Shown here piece by piece: positions 14,370 through 23,357 of a DNA stretch of 26,134 bases. Source of the stretch: CAYRTD01 sp964426915 (GTDB lineage: Bacteria > Bacteroidota > Bacteroidia > Bacteroidales > GCA-2748055); assembly GCA_964426915.1 (NCBI GenBank), contig CAYRTD010000041.1, forward strand, positions 1 to 26,134, in the 5' to 3' direction. The position numbers were made by a program, and so were the translations under genes. Positions within the stretch are counted from its first letter, which is position 1. Each line of letters opens with the position of its first letter. The notes under the pieces are model-generated. The model made no database searches, was not told the DNA's origin, and worked only from the letters and a program-made list of their open reading frames with translations.

Positions 14370-16523
14370 TCAACGTGTAAATCTGTTGTAATACATTTTT
14401 CCCTGCGCCCGGGTTTTCACAATATAATAACCCGGATTGAATGACTGTACATTTACAGTATGCTCATGAGTTCCATTTTTGAGGATCCTGTTATATATTA
14501 TTCTGCCTTCCAGGGTGTAGATGGTGACCTCATCCAGGGTTTGGATTTTGTTCTTCATCCTGAGGGTGAGGTAATCGCTTGCTGGATTGGGGAAGAGTTC
14601 CAACTCACCGGTGTCATATATGATTGTACCTGTGTAATTTTCAACATGCACTTCGAACTCTTCCGACCATTCGCTATACCCACAGTCGTTGAACTGACGG
14701 GTCCTGATCAATCCGGAAGAAGCCAGCGGTTCAATATTTACCTTTACCTGAGCGGTATGATTGCCTTCGATAATGGTAAATCCTGCTGGGAATTCCCAAT
14801 CAAGCTGGCAATTTTTTTCGATCTCTGTAGCTTCAAACATATATTCTCCTGAACGGAACACAGTATCATTTCCTGTAATCACCGGCAGGGTCGAAGGAGA
14901 ATGAAGGATCTCTGCCTCAAATACATAGCTAAAGTAACGGTTATTTTCTGTATCTCTATATCTGCAGGTGATCCTGCCATCCTGGGTCTGATCGCTTGCC
15001 TTGATCTTTACCTGATTTGAACTTCCCAGCAACAGCATGTCCCCGGGTACTTCCCAGGTGTATTCTCCTTCCCCGGTCACAGGAAGGTTTAACTCGTTTA
15101 ACGTACCGGTACATAAAACTATGGGTTCTATGGTGAATTCTTCTCCCAACGCAGCCGTGAATCCTTCACCCTCCATGCTCCCCAGGTAATTAAAAACAAT
15201 TTCAAAATCCTCCTTTGCCAGTGCATTTTCATTGAGGCCACTTACTGTCAATTCACCAGACCACCTCTCATTACTGAATGCTGAAAACCTACTATCTCCC
15301 CATTCTTCCTTTAAAAAGGATAGTTCTCCTGCCTCCATGCTTGCATTGGTGAAGCAATCGGCAGGACCTTTCACCTGCACCAGTGATATGTTTTCCATCT
15401 GAAGATTGACCTTATTATTCACGGGATCAAAACCGGATGAAAAGTAGGTATTTCGTTTGCCCTCCTCCTGTGTCCAGAATCCCACCAGGGGGATTGCATC
15501 CTCGAAATTAACTTTTAAATCATTATTTGCATCCCCGTCCTTTATGGTTGGAGCCTCTGTTGTGTTCCAGTTGTCAAGAAGGATCTTCAAATCCGCGCTA
15601 TCAATCTTCAGGTCCAGGTTGAAATCCGATTTCCGGCTTAGGGCAAGGCTCATGCTGAGAATACCGGTTTGAGCCATATCCTTCCCGATTCCCGGGCGAG
15701 ATAGAACAAAATCATCATCATCCCGGAACATAGTGATCTGAACCAGGGAAAAAATCCCATAGGGATTGTCGGGATCAAGGTCTGACTTCATCTCCTTTGA
15801 AACGAAAAAGTCTCCATCATTCAATGTGGAGAAAGTTTCAATATTGGTTCTTCCCTCCCCGTACATATTCCTCCAGATGATCTCATTGTCATATTCCCTG
15901 TCCAGGTCTTCAATTGTAGGAAATCCGGCGTCTCCTACAAAATGGGCTCTTCTTGTGGCGCTGTTATTCCAGTTGCTGGTGTTTTCAACATTGGCATCCA
16001 GTTGCAGGACTTCAGATTGACCCCAAAATGTTTGCTCCGATTCGAAAGACAGGTCATGACCGTAATGTGGGTGTCCTGCATATTCGGAACGTTGCTCAAG
16101 CATGGCCACCTCCACCCCGCAATAATTCTTTCTGTGCGAAACATCCGAAAAGGCCCGGAACCTGAGTATTACGATATCGTTTTTTTTATCGAATAAAATC
16201 TGGTTGTCATCATGTTCATCCGGGAGGTTTGCATTACGCCTCCACTGGGCACCCGACCAGGCTGAACCACCAAAATGAGGAAGACGAACCAGTGCTTGAT
16301 CAAACGACCGGTTATTAGGAGGCAGGAAAGCTACTTTTCCGGATCCGAAAAATTCCCAGTTACGTCCGGCCGGCCCGGAACCGTAATTATCAAAAGTTCC
16401 ATCGGTGAAATCTTCCTCTATGAGGAGCAAAGGTACTTCGTAGACCCTTTGTGCGGATAAGCCTGTTATACAAAAGAAAATTAAGACCACGGAAAGGAGA
16501 ACGGGAGTCAGGATCGTTTTCAT
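14370..16523 (-). CDS. T9SS-secreted protein with dockerin-like EF-hand pair
   Basis: The 717-residue protein has a signal peptide (residues 1-24, ending GLSAQ) and a C-terminal type A T9SS sorting domain (about 640-717: LELFPNPASDYLTLRM, a beta-rich stretch and a basic end), so it should cross the outer membrane by T9SS. Residues 30-290 form a globular N-terminal region rich in aromatic and acidic residues that I cannot assign. Residues 300-350 hold two Ca-loop-like segments, DLKIDSADLKILLDNW and DANNDLKVNFEDAIPLVGFW, resembling a type I dockerin or paired EF-hands. Residues about 470-630 look like two Ig/PKD-like beta domains. It is divergent from another T9SS gene. Its partner or substrate is unknown. 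Confidence 0.85.
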   Translation of the reverse strand: MKTILTPVLLSVVLIFFCITGLSAQRVYEVPLLLIEEDFTDGTFDNYGSGPAGRNWEFFGSGKVAFLPPNNRSFDQALVRLPHFGGSAWSGAQWRRNANLPDEHDDNQILFDKKNDIVILRFRAFSDVSHRKNYCGVEVAMLEQRSEYAGHPHYGHDLSFESEQTFWGQSEVLQLDANVENTSNWNNSATRRAHFVGDAGFPTIEDLDREYDNEIIWRNMYGEGRTNIETFSTLNDGDFFVSKEMKSDLDPDNPYGIFSLVQITMFRDDDDFVLSRPGIGKDMAQTGILSMSLALSRKSDFNLDLKIDSADLKILLDNWNTTEAPTIKDGDANNDLKVNFEDAIPLVGFWTQEEGKRNTYFSSGFDPVNNKVNLQMENISLVQVKGPADCFTNASMEAGELSFLKEEWGDSRFSAFSNERWSGELTVSGLNENALAKEDFEIVFNYLGSMEGEGFTAALGEEFTIEPIVLCTGTLNELNLPVTGEGEYTWEVPGDMLLLGSSNQVKIKASDQTQDGRITCRYRDTENNRYFSYVFEAEILHSPSTLPVITGNDTVFRSGEYMFEATEIEKNCQLDWEFPAGFTIIEGNHTAQVKVNIEPLASSGLIRTRQFNDCGYSEWSEEFEVHVENYTGTIIYDTGELELFPNPASDYLTLRMKNKIQTLDEVTIYTLEGRIIYNRILKNGTHEHTVNVQSFNPGYYIVKTRAQGKMYYNRFTR

Positions 16524-16934
16524 TGTGTAGTTTTAATGATGATGACTAAAATTATAAATTACTGCTCTACGACTGAGGGTTATTAGTCTCAATTATACAG
16601 GATTTTTTGATCACCCACGGTTACGGTTACAAACATTCCTGGTGTCTGTCCCAATGTCCGATCAGGAAGGAAGAATGCTTTCAGATTGTAAGTTCTTTTA
16701 AAATGATTATTACTTTTTAGACAGCCTCACTCGTTATCACTCGGTTCTGCGTTGTGCTTGTTCCCGAACATTAGCTTCGCTGAGCTCACCGCCAATTGGC
16801 GGTTCGGTTCTGAAACAGACACTACTTAATTTAGCCTGAACGGTTTTTTATTCATCTTTAAGACAATAATACATAAAAAAGAACCCGCTAATCATTATTT
16901 TTAGTTATGAATTCGAAAATAGTTCCACTTTAAA
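16524..16934. other. Divergent intergenic region between two T9SS genes
   Basis: These 411 bases hold the upstream regions of both secreted-protein genes and a repeat element at 16641-16828. Weak -7-like boxes are TAATTTTA for the minus-strand gene and TAGTTATG before the plus-strand gene, neither with a -33 TTTG at the right spacing. No gene was found. Confidence 0.6.
16641..16828 (-). repeat. Intergenic repeat family, copy 3
   Basis: The ends are inverted: GTGTCTGT at 16642-16649 and ACAGACAC at 16815-16822. The right end on the + strand reads CAGACACTACTTA, matching 12 of 13 bases at the end of copy 1. The left end, GGTGTCTGTCCCAATGTCCGAT, matches the reverse complement of the copy 2 right end. 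It contains a perfect 16-bp palindrome, ACCGCCAATTGGCGGT, at 16788-16803, and the surrounding 32 bases match copy 2 (28 of 32). The middle, including GACAGCCTCACTCG at about 16721, is unlike the other copies. It probably influences one or both divergent promoters. Confidence 0.65.
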
Positions 16935-19367
16935 ATGCCTGTCATGAAAAGAAACCTACTTCCCATTATTACGCTATTCCTGTTAAATCTTTGCTTCGCA
17001 GAGACAACCGCACAGAATCCCCTTGCTGAATATTACGGTAATCACCAGGGCTATCCTGCCTGGACCGATGAAATTAATTGGGGGAACCGCATTGACATGT
17101 CTCTGTACTCACAAGGAGCCAATGATTTTGAAAAATTTGAGGCGGCCCGCGATGAACTAAATAAGAGCGGAGGTGGAGTGTTGTACTATCCAGCCGGCAC
17201 CTATGATTTTTCTGATATCCCGGGAGGAAATAATGGAAGGGGACTGATGTTGAAAAAAGGGGTGGTTATTCTCGGGGAAAAACCTGCAGGTGACCAGGAT
17301 GCCAGTGATGGTGAAATTGAACTGCCGACAAAATTTATTTTTAAATTCTTAAAGAAGGGTGATGAAGGATCAAAGGGTGAAGTCCCTGCACACTGGAATT
17401 TGATCGGATTGCAGACCAACTTTGGTGAAGAGTTAAAAGAGGTGGACAGGGTAGGGATACTCTGGGTACACCTGGAAGGAGCCATTGTTTATTTTGGCCC
17501 TCAGATGACCTGGGGAGATCGATATGAGTCGGCCGGTGCATTCCGGAGCAAAGGGGTAATGGGCGATTGGAAGTTCCGCAGGCCGGATGGTAAATTTCCC
17601 CTGGACCCTTTCTGTGGTTCGCCTATGAATGAAGGTATTTATGAAGGGGCGGGCAATGGCCGGATCGTTTTTGGCTGTAAAATACAGGATGCTGCCCTGT
17701 TCAACGACTTCATTGATGATGGGTTTGGGGAGGGTGGCTTTTTCCCCTATAAGTTTGTTGCACGGATCGGGGTCTATGGGTCCAATGTTTTCATTGCCAA
17801 TAACGCACTGGTAAAGCCGACTCGCTGCTTTCTATATTCCCAACTGACTTCGGAGGGAGTAAAAGATATTATTTTTGATTACGGTTTCAACAATGGGATT
17901 GATGTAAACAAAAGCAATTTGAATATCAATGCAAACAAATGGTCACCGGAGGGCGGATACTGGGAGCCCGGGGTAATTATACGGGATAACTACATTTATA
18001 ACCATGGTTTTAAAGGTCTTGAAGTCTCAGGAAACTATATGACCATACGGGGAAATACCAACGACCGGGATTACCTGAATCCAGGTTCTGGGATCTATGG
18101 GCTGAGCACGAACTGGACCTTAACCGGCAATGGCTATAAAACCCATATTGATCATGGTTCCAGCGATGCATTTCAGAGCCGTGCATTTGACCTTGCCGGC
18201 AAGAATTTATGGGTAGAAGATAACCAATACTGGAAAACCGGGACCCCGAGTCCGAGTAACGACGGGGAAGGAATACTGGCTCAGAAGCACGGGGGTACCG
18301 ATGTTTTTTCCTGGGCAATCACTCATAACAAAGGTTCGGACTGTCAGGGAACGGCTGAAGGCTATATGATGAGCTGGAATGTTCACCAGTACGGGCATCT
18401 GATCGCCTGGAATCATTCTCCGAGTGACGTGGGTTCTGTAAATGTGGGTTCCAAGGACATCATCGATGCAGCCTATGTTGACAACATTTACGATGGTGTG
18501 ATAAAGATAGGGGAAGCGACCATTAAAGATGTTATCACCCTATGTCCCGAAGAAGTACCCGCCGCACCAGGGAATGTCACTATACAACCCGATCCGGAAG
18601 CAAAATGCATGATCATCCATTGGGAGGACAATAGTGAAAATGAGATTGGTTTCAGGATTGACCGCAGGGTTTCAGGTGCAGAAACATGGGAAACCATAGC
18701 CTACAGGCCCCGAAAGAGTGTGGGGAGTACTGAAAATCCCCAGACATGGAGAGATTATCTCGCTTCTTCCTGGATTCCTTATGAATACAGGGTTATCGCT
18801 CTGGACTGTGATCAAAATGAGGCTGGCGCCTCGGAAATCACCCAAGCCCTGACACTGACCACTATCGTTGCCACACCGAAGTTCAACCTGCCCGGGGGTA
18901 CTTATACAGAACCCATAGAAGTTGAGATCAGTTGCAACACCCCTGAAGCAGATGTCCGCTATACACTAGACGGCAGCGAACCCATCTTATCTTCCGAGCT
19001 TTATTCCGTTCCGTTACGATTAACAGATTCCCTTCAACTTAAAGCAAAGGCATTTCTCCAGGGCGCCCGTGAGAGTTATACAGCCACAGCAGAATACCTT
19101 GTGTCATGGACGAGTCATCTTGACCCCTCACTGGCCTCCAAAATTAAGCTCTATCCTAATCCAGCAAAGGAATTCCTTCAGATTGACTTCGTTGGTGAAC
19201 AGCGCTGGGAAATAGAGATCAGTTCTCCTGATGGTCGACTGTTCAGTTCCCGGCAGGTAAGCGGCCCAAACTGTGTACTGGATATATCCGATTTCCCTCC
19301 GGGAACGTATATAGTTAGCCTTCGTTCAAGGGATTACCATGAGACCAGGAGATTTATGAAATATTAG
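16935..19367 (+). CDS. T9SS-secreted beta-helix protein with FN3 and chitobiase-C-like domains
   Basis: The 810-residue protein has a signal peptide (hydrophobic 8-22, probable cleavage near ETTAQ at 23-27). Translation may begin at 16935 or at Met4 (16944). Residues about 60-530 look like a right-handed beta-helix of the pectate-lyase-3/GH28-like type: EAARDELNKSGGGVLYYPAGTYDF is the classic N-terminal motif, and Asn/Gly-rich turns follow. Residues 543-640 form a fibronectin type III domain, 645-722 a chitobiase C-terminal-like domain (DVRYTLDGSEP), and 735-810 a type A T9SS sorting domain (LYPNPAKEFLQI). It is probably a polysaccharide lyase or hydrolase, or a binding protein; catalytic residues could not be assigned. 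Confidence 0.86.
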   Translation: MPVMKRNLLPIITLFLLNLCFAETTAQNPLAEYYGNHQGYPAWTDEINWGNRIDMSLYSQGANDFEKFEAARDELNKSGGGVLYYPAGTYDFSDIPGGNNGRGLMLKKGVVILGEKPAGDQDASDGEIELPTKFIFKFLKKGDEGSKGEVPAHWNLIGLQTNFGEELKEVDRVGILWVHLEGAIVYFGPQMTWGDRYESAGAFRSKGVMGDWKFRRPDGKFPLDPFCGSPMNEGIYEGAGNGRIVFGCKIQDAALFNDFIDDGFGEGGFFPYKFVARIGVYGSNVFIANNALVKPTRCFLYSQLTSEGVKDIIFDYGFNNGIDVNKSNLNINANKWSPEGGYWEPGVIIRDNYIYNHGFKGLEVSGNYMTIRGNTNDRDYLNPGSGIYGLSTNWTLTGNGYKTHIDHGSSDAFQSRAFDLAGKNLWVEDNQYWKTGTPSPSNDGEGILAQKHGGTDVFSWAITHNKGSDCQGTAEGYMMSWNVHQYGHLIAWNHSPSDVGSVNVGSKDIIDAAYVDNIYDGVIKIGEATIKDVITLCPEEVPAAPGNVTIQPDPEAKCMIIHWEDNSENEIGFRIDRRVSGAETWETIAYRPRKSVGSTENPQTWRDYLASSWIPYEYRVIALDCDQNEAGASEITQALTLTTIVATPKFNLPGGTYTEPIEVEISCNTPEADVRYTLDGSEPILSSELYSVPLRLTDSLQLKAKAFLQGARESYTATAEYLVSWTSHLDPSLASKIKLYPNPAKEFLQIDFVGEQRWEIEISSPDGRLFSSRQVSGPNCVLDISDFPPGTYIVSLRSRDYHETRRFMKY

Positions 19368-19460
19368 AGGGGCAAGGGACAGGCTTATAATGTTAACAGA
19401 TGAATTTTTCATCCTAAGAAAATCATCTCTAAAAAAACTACACATAAGAAAAATAAATCT

Positions 19461-19478
19461 ATCCGGAATGAACCGGAT
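19461..19478. terminator. Short hairpin between T9SS and usp genes
   Basis: ATCCGG (19461-19466) and CCGGAT (19473-19478) form a 6-bp stem with a 6-base loop, 93 bases after the T9SS stop. No T-tract follows, so termination is uncertain. Confidence 0.25.
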
Positions 19479-19525
19479 CAAAAACAAGTTTCCTGTATAA
19501 CTGTTATTTTAATAAAACAGGTTAT

Positions 19526-19963
19526 ATGAAAAATATACTGGTAGCTATAGATTTTCACGACAAAACCAGTTTTCTGATAGAGAAAACTCTGGAACTGGCA
19601 AAAGTCTTTAATTCGAAAGTATGGTTATTGCATGTTGCAGCTCCTGATCCCGATTTTGTTGGCTATGAAGTTGGACCTCAATATATCCGAGATTTTCGGG
19701 CTGATGAACTCCGAGAAGATCATAAATCAATTCTAAAATATGTTGATTACATAAAAGACCAGGGACTGAAAGCAGAAGGTATTGTAATTCAAGGAGCTAA
19801 AATTGAAATGATCATGGAAGAGTCTGAAAAACTGAATGTCGACATGATTATTACCGGACATCACGACAGAAGCTTTTTTTACAAAGTATTCCAGGGAAGC
19901 ATTTCATCAAAAATCGTAAGCAACTCAAAAATTCCTGTTCTGGTTGTCCCCTTTGGGGAATAA
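19526..19963 (+). CDS. Universal stress protein (UspA family)
   Basis: The 145-residue protein is a single Usp domain, normally a cytoplasmic dimer that in some members binds ATP. It begins MKNILVAIDFHDKTSFLIEK, has LLHVAAPDPD after the second strand, and ends with the nucleotide-loop region GHHDRSFFYKVFQGSISSKI and a final IPVLVVP strand. The ATP motif G-2x-G-9x-G-S is altered: the second Gly is Asp (GHHD), so ATP binding is uncertain. A short inverted repeat (CTGTT/AACAG, 19501-19520) lies just before the start. It appears to be a single-gene unit, with a convergent gene on its right. The regulatory trigger cannot be read from sequence. Confidence 0.9.
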   Translation: MKNILVAIDFHDKTSFLIEKTLELAKVFNSKVWLLHVAAPDPDFVGYEVGPQYIRDFRADELREDHKSILKYVDYIKDQGLKAEGIVIQGAKIEMIMEESEKLNVDMIITGHHDRSFFYKVFQGSISSKIVSNSKIPVLVVPFGE

Positions 19964-20075
19964 AATATGATATATGGTAAGGTCCGGAACCGGATTTACG
20001 GGTTCAATAAGTCAATTATTCAGGATTAAGAATGGCAAATGAATTCTATAAAAAATCAAGCTGTTGGGATATCCA

Positions 20076-20693
20076 TTAAATCCCGAATTTATACCCCAGA
20101 CCAAATTCAAAAGCCAGAACAAAACCGTGATTTTCATGATGGATCCCAAAGGTTTCCCGTTTCTCGTACCTATTAATTGAACCAATATAGGTTCCAAACC
20201 CCGCACTGGCATCAGCACAAAAATTTCCCAGTACAAACAGCTGCAATCCGAATCCGGCAAAATGTTCCATGGTAGCAACAGTCCCCGGGGAAGCCGGCAA
20301 ATCCGGATAAGAGGACTTTTTTGCACCAGAGGGAACATAATCAGGTGTATGAACGACCGAGCTATGGTAAATACAGTTATAATGCAAATAGGGCCGCATA
20401 GTAACACTCTTGCCGGAATGGTTTACCTTCAGAAAGGCATTTTGACCCAGGAAAACTTTGTATTTCACATCCCCGCCACTAATCCTGTTTTTATCTTCCT
20501 GGAAAATAACTCCCATCTCAAGAGATTTGCGTCCCTTTTGCAAATTTGTATTTACAATATAACCTGAGCCATGGCCGCTTCCTGTATAAAACTGAGCCAG
20601 ATTTACTCCATAGAAAACTTCAAATGTTTCTGTTTGTGCCTGAATTGTAAGCGAAACAATCAAACCGGCTATTATACAGATTGACTTTTTCAT
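20076..20693 (-). CDS. Predicted secreted or outer-membrane protein, unknown family
   Basis: The 205-residue protein has a signal peptide (residues 1-20, MKKSICIIAGLIVSLTIQAQ). The rest alternates hydrophobic and polar residues with many Gly and aromatic positions, for example FEVFYGVNLAQFYTG, FAGFGLQLFVLGNFCADASAGFGTYIG and the C-terminal FVLAFEFGLGYKFGI. This fits a small outer-membrane beta-barrel, similar in style to Bacteroidota 'outer membrane beta-barrel' proteins, but no named family was recognised. It lies downstream of, and in the same direction as, the 2-oxoacid oxidoreductase operon, 195 bases away. It converges with usp. No link in function is evident. Confidence 0.72.
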   Translation of the reverse strand: MKKSICIIAGLIVSLTIQAQTETFEVFYGVNLAQFYTGSGHGSGYIVNTNLQKGRKSLEMGVIFQEDKNRISGGDVKYKVFLGQNAFLKVNHSGKSVTMRPYLHYNCIYHSSVVHTPDYVPSGAKKSSYPDLPASPGTVATMEHFAGFGLQLFVLGNFCADASAGFGTYIGSINRYEKRETFGIHHENHGFVLAFEFGLGYKFGI

Positions 20694-20888
20694 GGTTTAA
20701 GAATGTGTCTGTCATGGTAATTTTACGGGAAAGTATTATCTGAATAAGATAAAACAGAGTGATATCCCTTAAATCAAGGAATGACATTACACATCTAAAA
20801 CCGGTGATTCGGATCATCAAATAAAAAACAGTGCAGCTTTGAGGAAGTATCTCTTCATACCGGCGGTAAAGAGAAAAAGATCAATGTG

Positions 20889-21455
20889 TCATTTCACGGA
20901 TTCCTGCAATTTGTGCACTTCTTTTACGATTTCCAGTCCTCTTTTTATGGCCTCTTCGTTAACGGGAATAAGATGATGATGGCGCTGAGGAAGCGACTTT
21001 CTGAGTCCCTGAATCACGTTTTCCAGCTTTACCACGGGTTTGATTTTCAGGTAAGCACCAAGGACAATCATATTGAAGGTTTTTGTTGAAGACATTTTTG
21101 CTGATTCCTCAGCAGCATCAACCCTGTAAATATTAATATCGTCCCTTTCGGGATGGCGGGTTATTCCATTACCATCGTATAAAAGTAAACCGCCGGCTTT
21201 AACCCTGGGTTCAAATTTATCCATCGACTGCTGATTCAGGATAATTGCAGTATCATAGTTCAGAACAATGGGGGAACTGACTTTTTCATTGCTGAGGATC
21301 ACAATCACATTTGCAGTACCCCCTCTCATTTCGGGTCCGTAAGAAGGCATCCAGCTGACTTCCATGTCCTGCATCATTCCTGAATATGCAAGTATTTTAC
21401 CCATTGAAAGCACTCCCTGGCCACCAAATCCTGCTATTATTATTTCTTCAGTCAT
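20889..21455 (-). CDS. 2-oxoacid:ferredoxin oxidoreductase, gamma subunit
   Basis: The 188-residue protein is the gamma domain of the pyruvate/2-oxoacid:ferredoxin oxidoreductase family, which helps bind CoA in the complex. It begins EIIIAGFGGQGVLSMGKILA (Rossmann-like GFGGQG), followed by SWMPSYGPEMRGGTANVIV and the SPIVLNYDTAIILNQQSMDKF stretch. It is the last gene of a four-gene operon, 32 bases after the beta gene. Partners and gene order match Bacteroidales clusters annotated as 2-oxoisovalerate (Vor) or 2-oxoglutarate (Kor) types; the substrate is not settled by sequence. Confidence 0.92.
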   Translation of the reverse strand: MTEEIIIAGFGGQGVLSMGKILAYSGMMQDMEVSWMPSYGPEMRGGTANVIVILSNEKVSSPIVLNYDTAIILNQQSMDKFEPRVKAGGLLLYDGNGITRHPERDDINIYRVDAAEESAKMSSTKTFNMIVLGAYLKIKPVVKLENVIQGLRKSLPQRHHHLIPVNEEAIKRGLEIVKEVHKLQESVK

Positions 21456-21487
21456 TGCATTTATAATTTTGATTTTCTTTCAATAAA

Positions 21488-22270
21488 TCAGTCTTTTTCC
21501 ACCAGCTTACCGTCAACCTTAATGTCTCCCAGGGGATAAACCGGAAACATATTTTCTTCCATCCATTCATTTGATTTTACAGGACTCATTTTCCATCCGG
21601 AATTGCAATTGGAGACTACCTCAACAAAGGACATTCCTTTTTTATCTCTCTGGTTCTCAAAAGCCTTTCTGATTGCCTTTTTGGTTCTTCTTGCATTAAC
21701 CGGCTTGTGAACAGATTGCCTTGTAACATAATAGGTACCCTGAAGTCTGGCTACCAGATCGGTAATGATCAAGGGGCTACCCATACTTTCAACATCCCTC
21801 CCGTAAGGCGAGGTAGAAGATTTCATTCCGGGAAGTGTGGTAGGGGCCATCTGGCCGCCGGTCATTCCATATATCCCGTTATTAATGAAGATAATGACAA
21901 TATTTTCCCCCCTGTTGCAAGCATGGATAGTTTCGGCAGTGCCTATTGCAGCAAGATCTCCGTCTCCCTGATAGGTAAAAACAAATTTATCCGGCCAGAG
22001 TCGCTTGATACCGGTTGCTACAGCAGGAGCACGTCCGTGTGCAGCCTGAGACATATCAATATTCATAAAATCATAAGCCAGAACAGAGCAGCCTACCGGA
22101 GCAATCCCGATAGTATCTGACTGGATACCCATTTCCTCAACGACTTCCATTACGATCCTATGGGTAGTTCCGTGCCCGCATCCCGGGCAATAAGAAAGAA
22201 CATTGTCGGTCATTAAATCTGTCTTCGTATAGACAAGATTTTCTTCTTTTATAATATTCTTTATATCCAT
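21488..22270 (-). CDS. 2-oxoacid:ferredoxin oxidoreductase, TPP-binding beta subunit
   Basis: The 260-residue subunit carries the thiamine diphosphate site. YCPGCGHG (about 28-35) supplies CxxC cysteines typical of this subunit, GRAPAVATGIK follows, and the TPP/Mg motif runs from GDGDLAAIG to the NN of FINNGIYGMTGGQ. It decarboxylates 2-oxoacids to acyl-CoA with ferredoxin as electron acceptor in the cytoplasm. The start lies 2 bases after the alpha-subunit stop, indicating translational coupling. It ends with a longer region, SNCNSGWKMSPVKSNEWM, as in family members. Substrate class (branched-chain, 2-oxoglutarate or aryl) is undecided. Confidence 0.93.
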   Translation of the reverse strand: MDIKNIIKEENLVYTKTDLMTDNVLSYCPGCGHGTTHRIVMEVVEEMGIQSDTIGIAPVGCSVLAYDFMNIDMSQAAHGRAPAVATGIKRLWPDKFVFTYQGDGDLAAIGTAETIHACNRGENIVIIFINNGIYGMTGGQMAPTTLPGMKSSTSPYGRDVESMGSPLIITDLVARLQGTYYVTRQSVHKPVNARRTKKAIRKAFENQRDKKGMSFVEVVSNCNSGWKMSPVKSNEWMEENMFPVYPLGDIKVDGKLVEKD

Positions 22271-22272
22271 AA

Positions 22273-23343
22273 TTATTTCTTTACAATTTGTTTTTCAAGA
22301 GCTTCCGCTACCTCATCGGGCGATGGTATTACGCCCCCATAACGTCCGAAATGCTCTACTTTCACCTTACCGTTAACAGCTAGTCTTACATCTTCAACCA
22401 TTTGACCACTACTCATTTCTACTGAAAGAAAGCCTTTTACCCGGTCGGCTAATTCATTTATCTGATCTTTCGGGAAAGGAAATAAGGTAATCGGACGAAG
22501 TAAGCCGGCTTTAATTCCTTTTTCTCTCAACAGTTTAACGGCTTTCTGGCTAATGCGGGCACTGGAACCATAGGCAATGATTATATACTCAGCATCCTCC
22601 AGCATAAATTCCTCAAAACGCACTTCATTTTCTTCCATTTTCCTGTATTTGGCCTGAAGCCTCAGGTTGTGTTTCTCCTGCTTGTGAGGATCAAGATCGA
22701 GGGAAGTAATTATATTTCTTTCCCTGTCGTCAGTTTTTCCTGTAATAGTCCAGGATTGATCGAATGTATCCGGTCTGGGTCTCTGTTCGAAAAGTTCCAC
22801 CTTCTCCATCATTTGCCCTATTACACCATCGCTCAGTATCATAGCAGGATTCCGGTATTTGAAGGCAAGGTCGATCCCGAGCTTTACAAAATCAGACATT
22901 TCCTGAACAGAGGCAGGAGCAAGTACAATAAGTTTATAATCGCCATGTCCACCTCCTTTTGTCGACTGAAAATAATCAGCCTGAGAGGGTTGGATGGTAC
23001 CGAGACCGGGACCGCCACGTACAACATTTACAATAAGACAGGGCAGTTCTGCTCCCGCAATATAGGATATACCTTCCTGTTTAAGGCTTATCCCGGGACT
23101 GGAGGAAGAGGTCATAACCCTTTTTCCGGTTCCGGCTGCACCATAAACCATATTTATGGCGGCAACCTCACTTTCAGCCTGCAAAACAACCATGCCTGTC
23201 CTCTCTTCAGGCTTTTCAAGCATTAAATATTCAAGGACTTCCGATTGTGGTGTGATCGGGTAACCAAAATATGCATCAAGGCCTGCTCTTATTGCAGCTT
23301 CAGCAACGGCTTCATTACCCTTCATTAATCTGAGTTCTCCCAT
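22273..23343 (-). CDS. vorB: 2-oxoacid:ferredoxin oxidoreductase alpha subunit, VorB-like
   Basis: The 356-residue protein is the alpha chain: MKGNEAVAEAAIRAGLDAYFGYPITPQSE near the N-terminus, MTSSSSPGISLKQEGISYIAGAELP, RGGPGLGTIQPSQADYF, and a C-terminal transketolase-like domain (IIAYGSSARISQKAVK, GLLRPITLFPFP). It closely resembles the chain called VorB (3-methyl-2-oxobutanoate dehydrogenase) in Bacteroidales, hence the symbol; the substrate is inferred from that name only. Start 23343 was chosen because MGELRLMKGNEA is the family start; the frame stays open upstream, but the extra 29 residues would overlap the ferredoxin gene in another frame. The ferredoxin gene ends 14 bases upstream. 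Confidence 0.92.
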   Translation of the reverse strand: MGELRLMKGNEAVAEAAIRAGLDAYFGYPITPQSEVLEYLMLEKPEERTGMVVLQAESEVAAINMVYGAAGTGKRVMTSSSSPGISLKQEGISYIAGAELPCLIVNVVRGGPGLGTIQPSQADYFQSTKGGGHGDYKLIVLAPASVQEMSDFVKLGIDLAFKYRNPAMILSDGVIGQMMEKVELFEQRPRPDTFDQSWTITGKTDDRERNIITSLDLDPHKQEKHNLRLQAKYRKMEENEVRFEEFMLEDAEYIIIAYGSSARISQKAVKLLREKGIKAGLLRPITLFPFPKDQINELADRVKGFLSVEMSSGQMVEDVRLAVNGKVKVEHFGRYGGVIPSPDEVAEALEKQIVKK

Positions 23344-23357
23344 GGTTCTTTTTGGTT

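Noticed and set aside
20703..20722. TGTGTCTGTCATGG as a further repeat end
   Set aside because: The match to the repeat family is short and no companion end or middle part could be aligned.
20851..20873. Hairpin CTCTT-TACCG/CGGTA-AAGAG as terminator of the oxidoreductase operon
   Set aside because: It lies past the operon end, but the T-run is on the wrong side for minus-strand transcription.
22669..23226. Open frame of 185 residues on the + strand
   Set aside because: It is antisense to the well-conserved VorB-like alpha subunit and has no family features.
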